Assembly: GCF_017948265.1 (NCBI RefSeq)
Contig: NZ_CP072852.1
Span: 4,030,001-4,094,000, forward strand
Source: Rhodoferax sp. PAMC 29310
Lineage (GTDB): Bacteria; Pseudomonadota; Gammaproteobacteria; Burkholderiales; Burkholderiaceae_C
DNA length: 64,000 bases
Direction: 5' to 3'
The translations under genes were made by a program, and so were the position numbers. Positions 1-9,198 of this stretch are shown here, in pieces. Position 1 is the first letter of the stretch. Each line of letters starts with the position of its first letter. A model generated the notes under the pieces. It saw only the letters and a program-made list of their open reading frames with translations. It was not told the DNA's origin and ran no database searches.

Positions 1-1
1 C

Positions 2-1156
2 CACGGTCTGAAGACCCGGTGGCCCATGGAAGAAATGCTGGGCACCGACTTGTTGCTGGCCGCACAGCGTCGCATGGAGCTGCACTGCGAGCGCACCGTG
101 TCGCTGGACAGCGTGGATGCCTCGGTCTGGCTGCGGGTAGATAGCTTCACGCTCATTCAGGCCTTGAGTTATTTGGCCAAACGCTTGGTTGACGAATTCG
201 CGATCAAGTTCATGCGCTTGCGGCTGCAGTCGGTACAGGGGCGGGCCCAGTTGGACCTGATCTGGACCGGACAAGCCATGAGCACAGAGACAGTCATGAG
301 CTGGGAGATGGAGTCCATGCGGTTTGGTGCGGAGAGCACGCCGCTGACGGTGCGCGACGTGGTGGCGCGTCATGGCGGAGAGATGTGGTTCGAGCGCGAG
401 CGCACTCGCCACGAGGCCTTCTTTCGTTTCTTGTTGCCACTGGCTGACGCACAAGAGCAGTTGGAGGCGGCTCAGCAAGTGCGCCACAACGACAGTCGCC
501 CCGAGTTTTATGATTTTGATCTCTTCCAGGTTTCTGAGGCCGGCCACGCCTTGGACGACCGGCCGCTGTCATCGCTGTCTTACACGGTGTTTGACACGGA
601 GACCACCGGTTTGAATCCGTCGGGTGGTGATGAAATCATTCAAATCGGTGCGGCACGCATCGTCAATGGCAAGCTGCTGCGCCGGGAAAGTTTTGAGCAA
701 TTGGTCGACCCGCAGCGGGTGATTCCGGCAGTGACCATTCCCATTCATGGCATCACCCAGGAAATGGTGAAAGGTCAACCCCGCATTGGTGAGGTGTTGC
801 CAGCCTTCCATGTGTTTGCTCACGATACGGTTCTGGTGGCACACAACGCCGCCTTTGACATGAAGTTTTTGCAGCTCAAAGAGGCTGAGACCGGCTTGGT
901 CTTTGACCACCCTGTGCTGGATACTTTGTTACTCTCCGCCGTGGTGCACCCTAATCAGGAGTCGCACCGCCTGGATGTCATTGCCGAGCGCTTCAACATC
1001 ACGGTGTTGGGGCGTCACACGGCACTGGGTGATGCCATGGTCACGGCTGAGGTCTGGTTGCGCCTGATTCCGCTGCTGCAGGAAATGGGCATTCACACCA
1101 TGCGCGAAGCGCGCGAGGCGGCGCAAAAAACCTATTACGCGCGACTCAAATACTGA
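2..1156 (+). CDS. DnaQ-type 3'-5' exonuclease with kinase-like N-terminal part (5' partial)
   Basis: The reading frame is open to the window edge, so the 5' end is missing; the first in-window ATG is at 26. The C-terminal half is a DEDDh exonuclease: ExoI motif DTETTG near residue 190, ExoII HNAAFD and ExoIII HTALGD, as in DNA polymerase III epsilon. The preceding 150 residues resemble the ATP-binding end of a histidine kinase (phrases such as VVARHGGEMWFE and FRFLLPL) but show no clear N or G box, so they may be non-catalytic. The role in DNA repair or signalling is inferred. The gene converges on the DUF294 gene, an association I recall from related genomes. Confidence 0.8.
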   Translation, partial: HGLKTRWPMEEMLGTDLLLAAQRRMELHCERTVSLDSVDASVWLRVDSFTLIQALSYLAKRLVDEFAIKFMRLRLQSVQGRAQLDLIWTGQAMSTETVMSWEMESMRFGAESTPLTVRDVVARHGGEMWFERERTRHEAFFRFLLPLADAQEQLEAAQQVRHNDSRPEFYDFDLFQVSEAGHALDDRPLSSLSYTVFDTETTGLNPSGGDEIIQIGAARIVNGKLLRRESFEQLVDPQRVIPAVTIPIHGITQEMVKGQPRIGEVLPAFHVFAHDTVLVAHNAAFDMKFLQLKEAETGLVFDHPVLDTLLLSAVVHPNQESHRLDVIAERFNITVLGRHTALGDAMVTAEVWLRLIPLLQEMGIHTMREAREAAQKTYYARLKY

Positions 1157-1171
1157 GTTTGTGTCGGGGCG

Positions 1172-3046
1172 CTAGAAACGTCCGGACTGGTAGCGTTGTT
1201 CCAGGACTTCTTGCAAGGTTTGCACCACTGAGAAAGCATTTTTCAGGTGGCTGCGTTCAAAGTTGGACAACTCGTTCAATGAGAGGTGGTTGTCAGGTGG
1301 CTGGCCCGTCTGTATCTGGCGGGCCTGATGGGCAATTCTCAGCTTGGCCAAAAATTCCAGCGCACCCTGCAAGTCGCGCGCGCTTTGAGCGCTGACCTCG
1401 CCCGCCTGGGCCGCCGCTTCCAGGCGGTCACTGGTGTTCACTGCAGCCAGGCCATCCGCCAAGGCATACACCCTGGCCAGGTCGACGATGGGCACAATGC
1501 CCGAATGCTTGAGGTCAATGGTGCCGGGGTGTTCGCCGCCGCGAATGAGGGAAATCGAGCCAAACATGCCCAGCGGCGGGCGATGCTTGAGCGCATTGCC
1601 AACCATGTACGCCAAAAACAGGCTGTTTCCCTTGGTCCGCTGCAGCACGTCCCGGCGCAAACCATCCAGCAGATCGGACTGGCCGTGGATGGCGCGAAGG
1701 TCAAAGAACACACAGGTCAGCATTAGCGCCTTGGGTTCTGGCTGGTTGACCCACTTGTGAAAGTACTGGGCCCAGCGCTGGCGCGGCTGACGCCAAGTGT
1801 CAGTCATGGCCATCATTTCGCCGGGGCAGTGAATGTAGCCGCAGGCTGCCAGGCCGTCACACACAAACTTTGAGAAAGTCTTGAAGTACTCGCCGTGTAT
1901 GGTTTCGTCGTAAGTGTCGTCCAGAATCAGACAGTTGTCCTGGTCGGACTTGGCCGATTGTTCGTTTCGCGCCTGTGAACCGGCGGCCACCCACACATAG
2001 TCGATGGGGGCAGGGCCGAATTGGGTCTCAGCCAACTGGATCAGCCGCACGGTCAATGCATCAGTGATGGCAGTCACGATGTGGCCGGTGCTGTAGGCGC
2101 TGGCATCCGCCGCCGCCAGGTGCTGTTGCAAATGCTTGACCTTGGTGCTGATGTGGGCCAGACCGTCGAGCGTGGTTTTTTTGTAGATGTCGCCAGCCAG
2201 ATAGACAGCAGAAGTGCTGTGCTGTTCTGTCAAATCGGTGGCAGTGATCATGCCTGCAATTCGCGCGCCATCCATCACAGGCACGTGGTGAATGTTGTGG
2301 CGTGCCATGAGCAGCAGGGCATCAAACGCGGGGCTGCTGGCGCTGACGGTCAACGGGGCCAATGTGGCAATGTCTGCCACGGGGCGCTGACTGTCCAGAC
2401 CCTGGGCCACCACCCGGTTGCGCAAGTCACGGTCGGTGATCAGGCCAAACAACTGACCTTGCTCCACCAGCAAGATCGAGGAGACCCGCAAATCCCGCAT
2501 CATCTCGGCGGCCGCACGGATGGTGACATTCGGGGCCAGTGTGATGGGCTCCCGTTTGATCAGTGTGCGAATCGGGGTGCTCAGCAGGTTGAGTGGCGCG
2601 CCGGATTCGGCCTCGTCGCTCGATGATTCCAGGGATGTTTTTCGGGGCGGCACCGACGGGAAGAAAACCAGCAATTCAGGCTGGCGTTCGCACAGGTCGA
2701 TGAGCACTTCGGGTGCTAACCAGGCCACTTGGCAGTCGGTCACCGCCACGGCCTGCCAGTTGCTCAATTGATGGTTGGGCGTAGCACCAAACCCCAGCAA
2801 CTCACCGCTTTGCAAGCCAAGCGACAGGCCCAAGTCGGGGTCTTTGAGCGAAACGTCGCCACGAATCAGCCAACCGACGCGGTTGACGAGGCCCCCTTGG
2901 ACCAGCAGCGTGGCGCCGACCGCGAAACTCTCAATGGTGAAGCGACTGGCCAGCCCCTTCAGGCTGGAGGGCTCGACGTGTCTCCAAACGCGATGCTGGG
3001 CGAGGCTGTCGGCAAACGAGGCCGGTGTGGGAGCGGGTGTCGGCAT
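1172..3046 (-). CDS. DUF294 nucleotidyltransferase with cNMP-binding and CBS domains
   Basis: This 624-residue protein has the order cyclic-nucleotide-binding-like domain (about 15-130), a CBS pair (about 160-280, with LITDRDLRNRVV and ITATDLT), then a DUF294 putative nucleotidyltransferase domain with GSQARNEQ and a following SDQDN near residue 360, and a DUF294 C-terminal domain. These proteins are thought to be signalling or protein-modifying nucleotidyltransferases of the GlnD type; the substrate is unknown. The start ATG has GGAGA about eight bases upstream. It lies downstream of a same-strand DUF2721 gene with a 75-base gap and could be the last gene of that run. Confidence 0.88.
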   Translation of the reverse strand: MPTPAPTPASFADSLAQHRVWRHVEPSSLKGLASRFTIESFAVGATLLVQGGLVNRVGWLIRGDVSLKDPDLGLSLGLQSGELLGFGATPNHQLSNWQAVAVTDCQVAWLAPEVLIDLCERQPELLVFFPSVPPRKTSLESSSDEAESGAPLNLLSTPIRTLIKREPITLAPNVTIRAAAEMMRDLRVSSILLVEQGQLFGLITDRDLRNRVVAQGLDSQRPVADIATLAPLTVSASSPAFDALLLMARHNIHHVPVMDGARIAGMITATDLTEQHSTSAVYLAGDIYKKTTLDGLAHISTKVKHLQQHLAAADASAYSTGHIVTAITDALTVRLIQLAETQFGPAPIDYVWVAAGSQARNEQSAKSDQDNCLILDDTYDETIHGEYFKTFSKFVCDGLAACGYIHCPGEMMAMTDTWRQPRQRWAQYFHKWVNQPEPKALMLTCVFFDLRAIHGQSDLLDGLRRDVLQRTKGNSLFLAYMVGNALKHRPPLGMFGSISLIRGGEHPGTIDLKHSGIVPIVDLARVYALADGLAAVNTSDRLEAAAQAGEVSAQSARDLQGALEFLAKLRIAHQARQIQTGQPPDNHLSLNELSNFERSHLKNAFSVVQTLQEVLEQRYQSGRF

Positions 3047-3121
3047 GGGTCAGGTCTCCAGGGTGAATGGGCAACTTGACGACCATTGTTACAGAGCCAG
3101 CCGGAAGACGGGCTTCGCGAT

Positions 3122-3580
3122 TTAACGCGGCACTGTGGGGCGAGCGAACTTGAGCAAGCGGGTGGCAAGCAGGGTCTCTGCCAGAAAGCACACCAGCGCG
3201 AGCAGAAAACAACTGACGCCCGCCAGAAAGGAGACGGTCGCAAAACGCAACATGTTCATCTGGGTGGTCTCACCCAGAAAGAGCATCACGATGGTCAGGC
3301 CAATCAGCATGGCACACAGGGTGAGCAAGGCAATGCAACCGTTGACCAACCAGCCGCGCCGGCGCAGACTGCGCAACTCGTCATAGGCGGGGGCCATCGC
3401 AGGGTCGGACTCAGCCGCGCTGAGCACACGGGCTTCCAGCACCCTGGCCCGGTCAATGATTCTGGCCAGGCGGCCGGCCACGGTGCCAATCATGCCGGAG
3501 ACGGCGGTCAGCAAGAACACCGGGGCCACAGCGAGTTGGATGCCGTGGGTGACGGCGGATAAGTCTTCGGCGAAAAACAT
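3122..3580 (-). CDS. DUF2721 membrane protein
   Basis: This 152-residue protein has about three hydrophobic segments: one near the N-terminus (VAPVFLLTAVSGMIGTVA) and two in the C-terminal half. A basic stretch rich in Arg (RLARIIDRARVLEARV) and a helical linker lie between them. The pattern matches the DUF2721 family of small integral membrane proteins of unknown function. The start follows the MFS transporter stop by nine bases, so it is probably cotranscribed with the MFS and HAD genes. Confidence 0.82.
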   Translation of the reverse strand: MFFAEDLSAVTHGIQLAVAPVFLLTAVSGMIGTVAGRLARIIDRARVLEARVLSAAESDPAMAPAYDELRSLRRRGWLVNGCIALLTLCAMLIGLTIVMLFLGETTQMNMLRFATVSFLAGVSCFLLALVCFLAETLLATRLLKFARPTVPR

Positions 3581-3589
3581 GAAAAATCC

Positions 3590-4828
3590 TCAGCGGGGTA
3601 GCGGGCGTGTTGGGTGATTGTCAACCGATAGGCGAGTTTTGCGCTGGGTTTTGACCAGCGTGGCGACACCCAGTCCGGCGATGCCGATCAATGCAATGGG
3701 AAACGCCAGCGCAGGTGACCATTGGATGAGCGCGCCTGAAGCGGCGGACGCCACCAGACCGCCCAAGGTATAGGTGAGCACCAGCACGGCCGTGCTATTC
3801 ACCAGCGTGATGCCTTTTTCCCGGGCGCCGATGTCGATCATGGCCAGGGTGTAGAGCGCGCCACCGGCGGCACCCCAGGCAAATACCACCGGCCAAACCA
3901 ATGATGTCAGGTAAGGCACCGCCAGCACTGCAATACAGGCCAGAAAGATGAGGGCCGTAAACCCGGCCATCATGGTGCGCCGCCCCTGTGTCGGTGACGC
4001 AAACCGATCTGCCACCATGCCGGCAGGCAATGCCGTCAAGGCGCCCCCCAGGCCGCTGGCGGACACCAGCAGCGCAGCGGTACTGTCGCTGTGGCCCAAA
4101 GCCAGGCCGTAAAGCGGCAGGATGGAGGCCAGACCGAGTTCAAAGAAACCACCCAGAAAACCGGCCAGCATGATGATGGGATGGGCCAGCACGGCGTGCC
4201 ACAGTCCCTGCAGGCCCACCTGGGCGGTGTGGGTGTCGTGATCAGGTGGCAGTTGGGGAATCACGGCGGTCCAGGCCAGGCCAATGGCCAGCAGCGCAAT
4301 CACCACCCACAAGGCGTAGGGGCTGCTGGCGCCTACCCAGGCCAGCGCTGCGGGGCCGATGACAAAAGTCAGCCCGACCATGGTGGCGTAGGTGCCAATG
4401 TATTTTCCAATCTGCGCAGGCGGGGCGAACTCCGCAATGAAGGCTTCGGCCAGTACCCACCGCAATCCGCCGGCGATACCGGCCAGCAATTGCAGAACGA
4501 ACCAGATCCAGAGGACGTCCGTCACGAGGAACCCAACCGCTGCCAGCACCGGTGCCACTGAGGCCAGCCACATGGCGGGCCGGCGGCCCAGTTGTTGGGT
4601 CAGTGCCGATGCAAATGGCGTGATCACAAACACGCCAAGCCAGGTGGTGGCCGCGAAAAAACCAGCAACAGTGGTTGAAACGTTCGCTGATTTCAGGATC
4701 AGCAACAGCCAAGGAGCGAGCATAAAAATGCCCGACAACTGAAACAGGGTGGAGCCAAAGACGCTGATCAAACCCCAGTTGAAGCGCCCAGGGGCGCCGC
4801 TGGGTGACGAGGGTTGTGCCAAGCTCAC
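3590..4828 (-). CDS. MFS transporter
   Basis: This 412-residue, highly hydrophobic protein has about 12 predicted membrane segments. It carries the family loop between TM2 and TM3 (ALTQQLGRRPAMW) and a similar loop in the second half (MVADRFASPTQGRRT), as expected for a major facilitator sugar/drug porter. The substrate cannot be read from the sequence. The GTG start overlaps the TGA of the upstream HAD phosphatase gene (GTGA), indicating translational coupling. The pairing with a HAD-IIB sugar-phosphatase-like enzyme hints at a sugar or osmolyte substrate, which is inference only. Confidence 0.88.
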   Translation of the reverse strand: MSLAQPSSPSGAPGRFNWGLISVFGSTLFQLSGIFMLAPWLLLILKSANVSTTVAGFFAATTWLGVFVITPFASALTQQLGRRPAMWLASVAPVLAAVGFLVTDVLWIWFVLQLLAGIAGGLRWVLAEAFIAEFAPPAQIGKYIGTYATMVGLTFVIGPAALAWVGASSPYALWVVIALLAIGLAWTAVIPQLPPDHDTHTAQVGLQGLWHAVLAHPIIMLAGFLGGFFELGLASILPLYGLALGHSDSTAALLVSASGLGGALTALPAGMVADRFASPTQGRRTMMAGFTALIFLACIAVLAVPYLTSLVWPVVFAWGAAGGALYTLAMIDIGAREKGITLVNSTAVLVLTYTLGGLVASAASGALIQWSPALAFPIALIGIAGLGVATLVKTQRKTRLSVDNHPTRPLPR

Positions 4829-5679
4829 AGACCGCGTCCAGCCAAAAGGCGTTGTGCCACTTCGGCAAAGCCGGCACCGCGCTCGCTGGGGGTGATGAAG
4901 CGCGGCTTATGGCTCAGGTCAGCTTCGAACCGGCGAATATTGGCGACGCCAATGCTGTTCTCGAAGTGTTGAAACATCAGTTGGTCATTGGTGGAGTCAC
5001 CCACATAGACCCAGCGGCTCAACTCGGCGTCCAGATCGCGCCCGAACAACTCGCTCACAATCCAGCGCGCCCCGCTGAGCTTGTTGTGCTCGCCAAACCA
5101 GGCGTTGATGTGGATGCTGCTCACGGTGGCGTTCATACCGGCTGCGTGCATGATCCGCACGGCGTGGGCGATCTGCTCAGGGGCCAGGTGAACAAACTCA
5201 CTGTGGTCAATGGCAATGTCGGTTTCGCGCCCCGGCGAATCCTGCGACAAGGCCGCACCGGGCACGGCCGCCAAGACTTGCTGCGCCACGGCCTGCATGC
5301 GGGTGTAATTCAGCCGCCGGGTGGCTTCATCTTGTTGATATAGTTTTAATAGCGGCTCCCGCAGGTTAAACGGGGGCTGCAGGCCAATTCCCTGTAAATC
5401 CTCACCCCGAAAAGCAACCGCACCGTTTTCCGCCACGATGGCATCCACTGGCCAAGGCGCCACGCCAGCGGCGGCATCACCGCGCGCAAAAGGCTCGCTC
5501 CAGCCAATCGGGCGACCTGTGATGGGAATCACATGCAAACCGGCCGCCTTCAAAGCGGCCAGCGCCTTCAGCGCGTCGGGCGTGATCGCACCGTCAGTGG
5601 TGAGCGTGTCGTCAATGTCGGTGAACACACCTGTGATCTGGCCCCAGTCTGCGGGTGACCAGTCGGATAGCGGACGCAT
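4825..5679 (-). CDS. HAD-IIB family sugar-phosphatase-like hydrolase
   Basis: This 284-residue HAD-superfamily protein has motif I FTDIDDTLTTDG near residue 20, motif II threonine in VIPITGRPIG, and motif III/IV YVGDSTNDQLMF near residue 230. The cap region between II and III fits the IIB class (sucrose-phosphate and mannosyl-3-phosphoglycerate phosphatase-like). It starts five bases after the prfC stop and overlaps the MFS gene by four bases. A dispersed repeat copy (about 5336-5398) lies inside the coding sequence, encoding part of the cap in antisense. Confidence 0.87.
   Translation of the reverse strand: MRPLSDWSPADWGQITGVFTDIDDTLTTDGAITPDALKALAALKAAGLHVIPITGRPIGWSEPFARGDAAAGVAPWPVDAIVAENGAVAFRGEDLQGIGLQPPFNLREPLLKLYQQDEATRRLNYTRMQAVAQQVLAAVPGAALSQDSPGRETDIAIDHSEFVHLAPEQIAHAVRIMHAAGMNATVSSIHINAWFGEHNKLSGARWIVSELFGRDLDAELSRWVYVGDSTNDQLMFQHFENSIGVANIRRFEADLSHKPRFITPSERGAGFAEVAQRLLAGRGL
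5336..5398 (+). repeat. Dispersed repeat, copy 1 (in HAD gene)
   Basis: The core reads AATAGCGGCTCCCGCAGGT followed by CGGGGGCTGCAGGCCAAT. It aligns with the copies at 9622, 42338, 44825 and 62096, sharing ATAGC-x2-CT, a CGCA block, a GGG-x-GC block and GGCC. It lies antisense within the HAD gene and keeps its frame open. Confidence 0.6.
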
Positions 5680-5684
5680 GTGAC

Positions 5685-7316
5685 TTAGCCTGCCGCCTGC
5701 AAGGCCAATCCAGCATGCTCGCGCAGCGGGTGGAAGTGGATTTTGGGGAAGCGCTCTTGGGCCAGGCGCACGTCATAGGGTGAGGTGCACAGGTAGGCCA
5801 ATGTGTTGGCCGCGTCGCGGGCCATGCGCATGGGGTAAGCATCGCAAAAGGCTTTCAGTTCGGCCGGGGTGTCGGCGGTGATCCAGCGGGCGCCGGTGTA
5901 CTGGCAGCCTTCCAGTCGAATGTCGGCGTCGTACTCGCCCTTGAGGCGGTGCTGCACCACTTCAAACTGCAACTGACCCACGGCACCCAGCAACATGTTG
6001 CCGCCGACTTCCGGGCGGAACACCTGAATCGCGCCTTCTTCGCCCAACTGGGCCAAGCCCTGCTGCAACTGCTTGGTGCGCAAGGGGTTGCGCAGCACCA
6101 CGGTCATGAACAGCTCGGGGGCAAAGAAGGGCAGGCCGGTGAACTGTAGGTTCACGCTGCCGTCGGTGATGGTGTCGCCCAATTGCACGCCGCCGTGGGT
6201 GGTAAAGCCCACGATGTCGCCTGCGTAAGCCTCTTCCACCGCTTCACGGCGCTGGCTCATGAAGGTCACCACGCTGGTGGGGCGCAGTTCTTTGCTGGTA
6301 CGCATCACTTTGAGCTTCATGCCCGGCGTGTACTTGCCCGAGGCCATGCGCACAAAGGCAATGCGGTCGCGGTGGTTGGCGTCCATATTGGCCTGCACCT
6401 TGAACACCACGCCAGAAAACGCTGTGTCGTCGGGCTGGATTTCCTTGATCACCGGCTGGCGGTTGACCAGTGCCGAGCTGGTGCGAGAGCGCGGCGAGGG
6501 CGACAGGTCCACCAGCGCGTCCAGCACTTCCATCACACCGAAGTTGTTCACACCGGAGCCAAAAAACACAGGGGTCTGTTTGCCGGCCAGGAAGGCGTCG
6601 TGGTCCCAGGTTGGTGACGCACCGGTGGCCAGCTCCATGCTCTCCAGCGCCGACTCGTACTCGCTGCCAAAGCGCTTGAGCAAAGTCGCATGCTCGGTCA
6701 AGGGGATGGTTGTGAAGTCTTTCGGGCCCCGGTCGCTACCCGGCTCGAACACCGTCATCGCGTTGGTGCGCAAGTTGATGATGCCGCCAAAGGTTTTGCC
6801 TTGGCCTACGGGCCAGGTCATCGGCACGCAAGGCATGCCCAGTTCGCGCTCGATCTCGTCCATGATGTCCAGCGGCTCGCGCACCTCGCGGTCCATCTTA
6901 TTCACAAACGTGATGATGGGTGTGTCGCGCTGGCGGCAGACCTCAATCAGGCGGCGGGTTTGCGCCTCCACGCCGTTGGCGGCGTCAATCACCATCAGGG
7001 CCGAATCCACGGCGGTGAGCACGCGGTAGGTATCTTCGGAGAAGTCTTTGTGGCCGGGCGTGTCTAGCAGGTTGATCACATGCTCGCGGTAAACCATCTG
7101 CATGACCGAGCTGGCCACGGAAATGCCACGCTGCTTCTCAATTTCCATCCAGTCGCTGGTGGCGTGGCGGGTGGCTTTGCGAGCTTTGACGGAGCCGGCG
7201 ATCTGGATCGCACCTGAAAACAGCAATAATTTTTCAGTCAGCGTGGTCTTACCCGCGTCGGGGTGAGAAATGATCGCAAAAGTGCGGCGGCGGCGAGTTT
7301 CGGCGGTATAGGACAC
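5685..7316 (-). CDS. prfC: Peptide chain release factor 3
   Basis: This 543-residue translational GTPase recycles release factors RF1/RF2 from the ribosome. It has G1 SHPDAGKTTLTEKLL at about 18-32, G3 DTPGHKDFSEDTYR near 86, and G4 NKMD near 140. The domain after the GTPase carries the RF3 signature regions (LPFFAPELFMTV and GAVGQLQFEVVQHRLKGEY). Length matches the usual 525-545 residues. It is the first gene of the minus-strand run into the HAD phosphatase. The ahcY regulatory region lies divergently upstream. Confidence 0.97.
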   Translation of the reverse strand: MSYTAETRRRRTFAIISHPDAGKTTLTEKLLLFSGAIQIAGSVKARKATRHATSDWMEIEKQRGISVASSVMQMVYREHVINLLDTPGHKDFSEDTYRVLTAVDSALMVIDAANGVEAQTRRLIEVCRQRDTPIITFVNKMDREVREPLDIMDEIERELGMPCVPMTWPVGQGKTFGGIINLRTNAMTVFEPGSDRGPKDFTTIPLTEHATLLKRFGSEYESALESMELATGASPTWDHDAFLAGKQTPVFFGSGVNNFGVMEVLDALVDLSPSPRSRTSSALVNRQPVIKEIQPDDTAFSGVVFKVQANMDANHRDRIAFVRMASGKYTPGMKLKVMRTSKELRPTSVVTFMSQRREAVEEAYAGDIVGFTTHGGVQLGDTITDGSVNLQFTGLPFFAPELFMTVVLRNPLRTKQLQQGLAQLGEEGAIQVFRPEVGGNMLLGAVGQLQFEVVQHRLKGEYDADIRLEGCQYTGARWITADTPAELKAFCDAYPMRMARDAANTLAYLCTSPYDVRLAQERFPKIHFHPLREHAGLALQAAG

Positions 7317-7542
7317 AGGAATTCCAGAAGAGTGCAGAGCGCGAACACGCCAGCGGTGTCACGCATGCGGGCGAGCGCCCGGGTTGACAGATTTTACCGG
7401 AGGGCGCCAGTCGAGCGACTTTGACGGTGGGGTCGCAGCCAACGCGTGCATGTTTTGAGGGAGGCCACTGAAATTTGGACTCAACCAGGGGCGAGGTGCG
7501 GGTACGCCGGCTTGACCCGTGCCCAGAAACGCCTGACCAGCC

Positions 7543-7548
7543 TATAAT
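7543..7548 (+). promoter_or_regulatory. Probable -10 element of the ahcY operon
   Basis: A perfect TATAAT lies about 12 bases before the first paired base of the SAH riboswitch, placing transcription start right at the aptamer. No good -35 is at standard spacing; the TTGACC at 7512-7517 is 25 bases away. Either a weak -35 (around 7519-7524) is used or an activator helps. Confidence 0.6.
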
Positions 7549-7557
7549 GGCAGCCGT

Positions 7558-7646
7558 ATCCGAGGAGCGTTGCAGTTCACCTAGCGTGAATGAGGCTCGG
7601 AGCACACCCAGGCAACCAGCTAGGGATGTATCAACGGCGCTCACCC
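7558..7646 (+). promoter_or_regulatory. S-adenosylhomocysteine (SAH) riboswitch
   Basis: The conserved opening CCGAGGAGCGTTGCAG (7560-7575) and closing AACGGCGCTCACC (7633-7645) match the SAH-riboswitch consensus as I know it. Two helices can be paired by eye: CCGAG (7560-7564) with CTCGG (7596-7600), and GAGCG plus GTTG (7565-7572) with CAAC plus CGCTC (7632-7642). Downstream, CCACTGG (7645-7651) is the exact reverse complement of CCAGTGG (7694-7700), a candidate expression platform. Known members turn on SAH hydrolase when SAH accumulates; ahcY follows here. Confidence 0.92.
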
Positions 7647-7728
7647 ACTGGTCTTTTGGGTGAGTTCATCCCCCTGGAAGTTGGGCTCAAGAGCCAGTGG
7701 TTGTACAAAACTCAATTTGGAGTCAACC

Positions 7729-9189
7729 GTGGCTAAAACATCACCGTCCGTCAAGAATACCGATTACATCATCGCCGACATCGGCCTCGCTGCCTGGGGA
7801 CGCAAGGAACTGAACATTGCCCAGACCGAAATGCCCGGTCTGATGGCGATTCGCGAAGAGTTCGCAAAAGAGCAGCCCTTGAAGGGCGCTCGCATCACGG
7901 GGTCACTGCATATGACCATTCAGACTGGCGTGCTGGTTGAAACCCTGCAGGCCCTGGGTGCTGAAGTGCGTTGGGCATCTTGCAATATCTACTCCACCCA
8001 AGACCACGCGGCAGCCGCCTTGGTTGAGGCCGGCACCCCCGTGTTTGCCTACAAAGGCGAGTCGCTGGATGACTACTGGGATTACACCCATCGCATTTTT
8101 GAGTTCACCGGTAAAAAGGGCACCAAGGCCGAAGGCCCGAACATGATTCTGGACGACGGCGGCGACGCAACTTTGCTGATGCACCTGGGCGCCAAGGCCG
8201 AGACCGACTTGTCGCTGCTGGACAAGCCTGGTAGCGAAGAGGAAATTTGCCTGTTCAACGCAATCAAAGCCAAATTGAAGCTGGACCCGACCTGGTACAG
8301 CCGCCGCCTGAAAAACATCATCGGCGTCACGGAAGAAACCACCACAGGCGTATTGCGTTTGAACGAGATGTCGGCCAAGGGTGAGCTGGTGTTGCGCGCG
8401 ATCAATGTCAATGATTCGGTCACCAAGAGCAAGTTCGACAACCTGTACGGTTGCCGCGAATCGTTGGTAGATGCGATCAAGCGCGCCACCGATGTCATGA
8501 TCGCTGGCAAGGTGGCGCTGGTCGCCGGCTACGGCGACGTGGGCAAAGGCTCCGCTCAAGCCCTTCGCGCCCTGAGCGCGCAGGTCTGGGTGACTGAGAT
8601 CGATCCCATCAACGCCCTGCAAGCCGCCATGGAAGGCTACAAAGTGGTCACCATGGAATACGCCGCCGACAAGTGCGATATTTTTGTCACCTGCACGGGC
8701 AACAAGAACGTCATCACCTACAAGCACATGGACGCCATGAAAGACCAGGCAATTGTCTGCAACATCGGTCACTTTGACAACGAGATTGACGTCACTTCGC
8801 TGGACAAGTGCAAGTGGGACGAGATCAAGCCCCAGGTGGATCATGTGATTTTCCCGGCGACCAAAGGCAAAAACGCCAAGCCGTCCAAGCGCATCATCTT
8901 GCTGGCCAAAGGCCGCTTGGTGAATCTGGGTTGTGGCACCGGTCACCCCAGCTTCGTCATGTCATCCAGCTTTGCCAATCAGACCATTGCGCAAATCGAA
9001 CTGTTTACCAAGCCCAAAGAATACAAAGTGGGCAAGGTTTATGTGTTGCCCAAGCATCTGGATGAGAAAGTGGCTCGCCTGCACCTCTCCAAAGTGGGCG
9101 CCATGTTGAGCGAGCTCACCGACGAGCAAGCCGCCTATATTGGCGTTTCCAAAGCCGGCCCCTACAAGGCCGACACCTACCGTTATTGA
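7729..9189 (+). CDS. ahcY: Adenosylhomocysteinase (SAH hydrolase)
   Basis: This enzyme splits S-adenosylhomocysteine into homocysteine and adenosine using bound NAD. The GTG at 7729 ([13 protein letters not shown]) is chosen over an upstream in-frame ATG at 7660, because GGAG sits about seven bases before it and because 7660 lies just after the riboswitch aptamer. The 486 residues show the substrate domain ([17 protein letters not shown]), the NAD-binding segment [15 protein letters not shown] in the middle, and the conserved C-terminus ending KADTYRY. It is followed within nine bases by tlyA and then metF, a methyl-cycle operon controlled by the SAH riboswitch. Confidence 0.97.
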   Translation: MAKTSPSVKNTDYIIADIGLAAWGRKELNIAQTEMPGLMAIREEFAKEQPLKGARITGSLHMTIQTGVLVETLQALGAEVRWASCNIYSTQDHAAAALVEAGTPVFAYKGESLDDYWDYTHRIFEFTGKKGTKAEGPNMILDDGGDATLLMHLGAKAETDLSLLDKPGSEEEICLFNAIKAKLKLDPTWYSRRLKNIIGVTEETTTGVLRLNEMSAKGELVLRAINVNDSVTKSKFDNLYGCRESLVDAIKRATDVMIAGKVALVAGYGDVGKGSAQALRALSAQVWVTEIDPINALQAAMEGYKVVTMEYAADKCDIFVTCTGNKNVITYKHMDAMKDQAIVCNIGHFDNEIDVTSLDKCKWDEIKPQVDHVIFPATKGKNAKPSKRIILLAKGRLVNLGCGTGHPSFVMSSSFANQTIAQIELFTKPKEYKVGKVYVLPKHLDEKVARLHLSKVGAMLSELTDEQAAYIGVSKAGPYKADTYRY

Positions 9190-9198
9190 TTGGAAAGA

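Noticed and set aside
2021-2626. Plus-strand ORF of 201 codons opposite the DUF294 gene
   Set aside because: It is antisense to a real gene, with a Gln/His/Gly-rich shadow composition and no family-like motif.
7512-7548. TTGACC plus TATAAT as a full ahcY promoter
   Set aside because: The spacer is 25 bases, too long for a normal sigma-70 promoter; only the -10 is kept.
7903-8946. Long minus-strand ORF (347 codons) opposite ahcY
   Set aside because: It is fully antisense to a highly conserved enzyme gene; its His/Val/Gly-rich translation is typical of a mirror frame, and there is no ribosome site.
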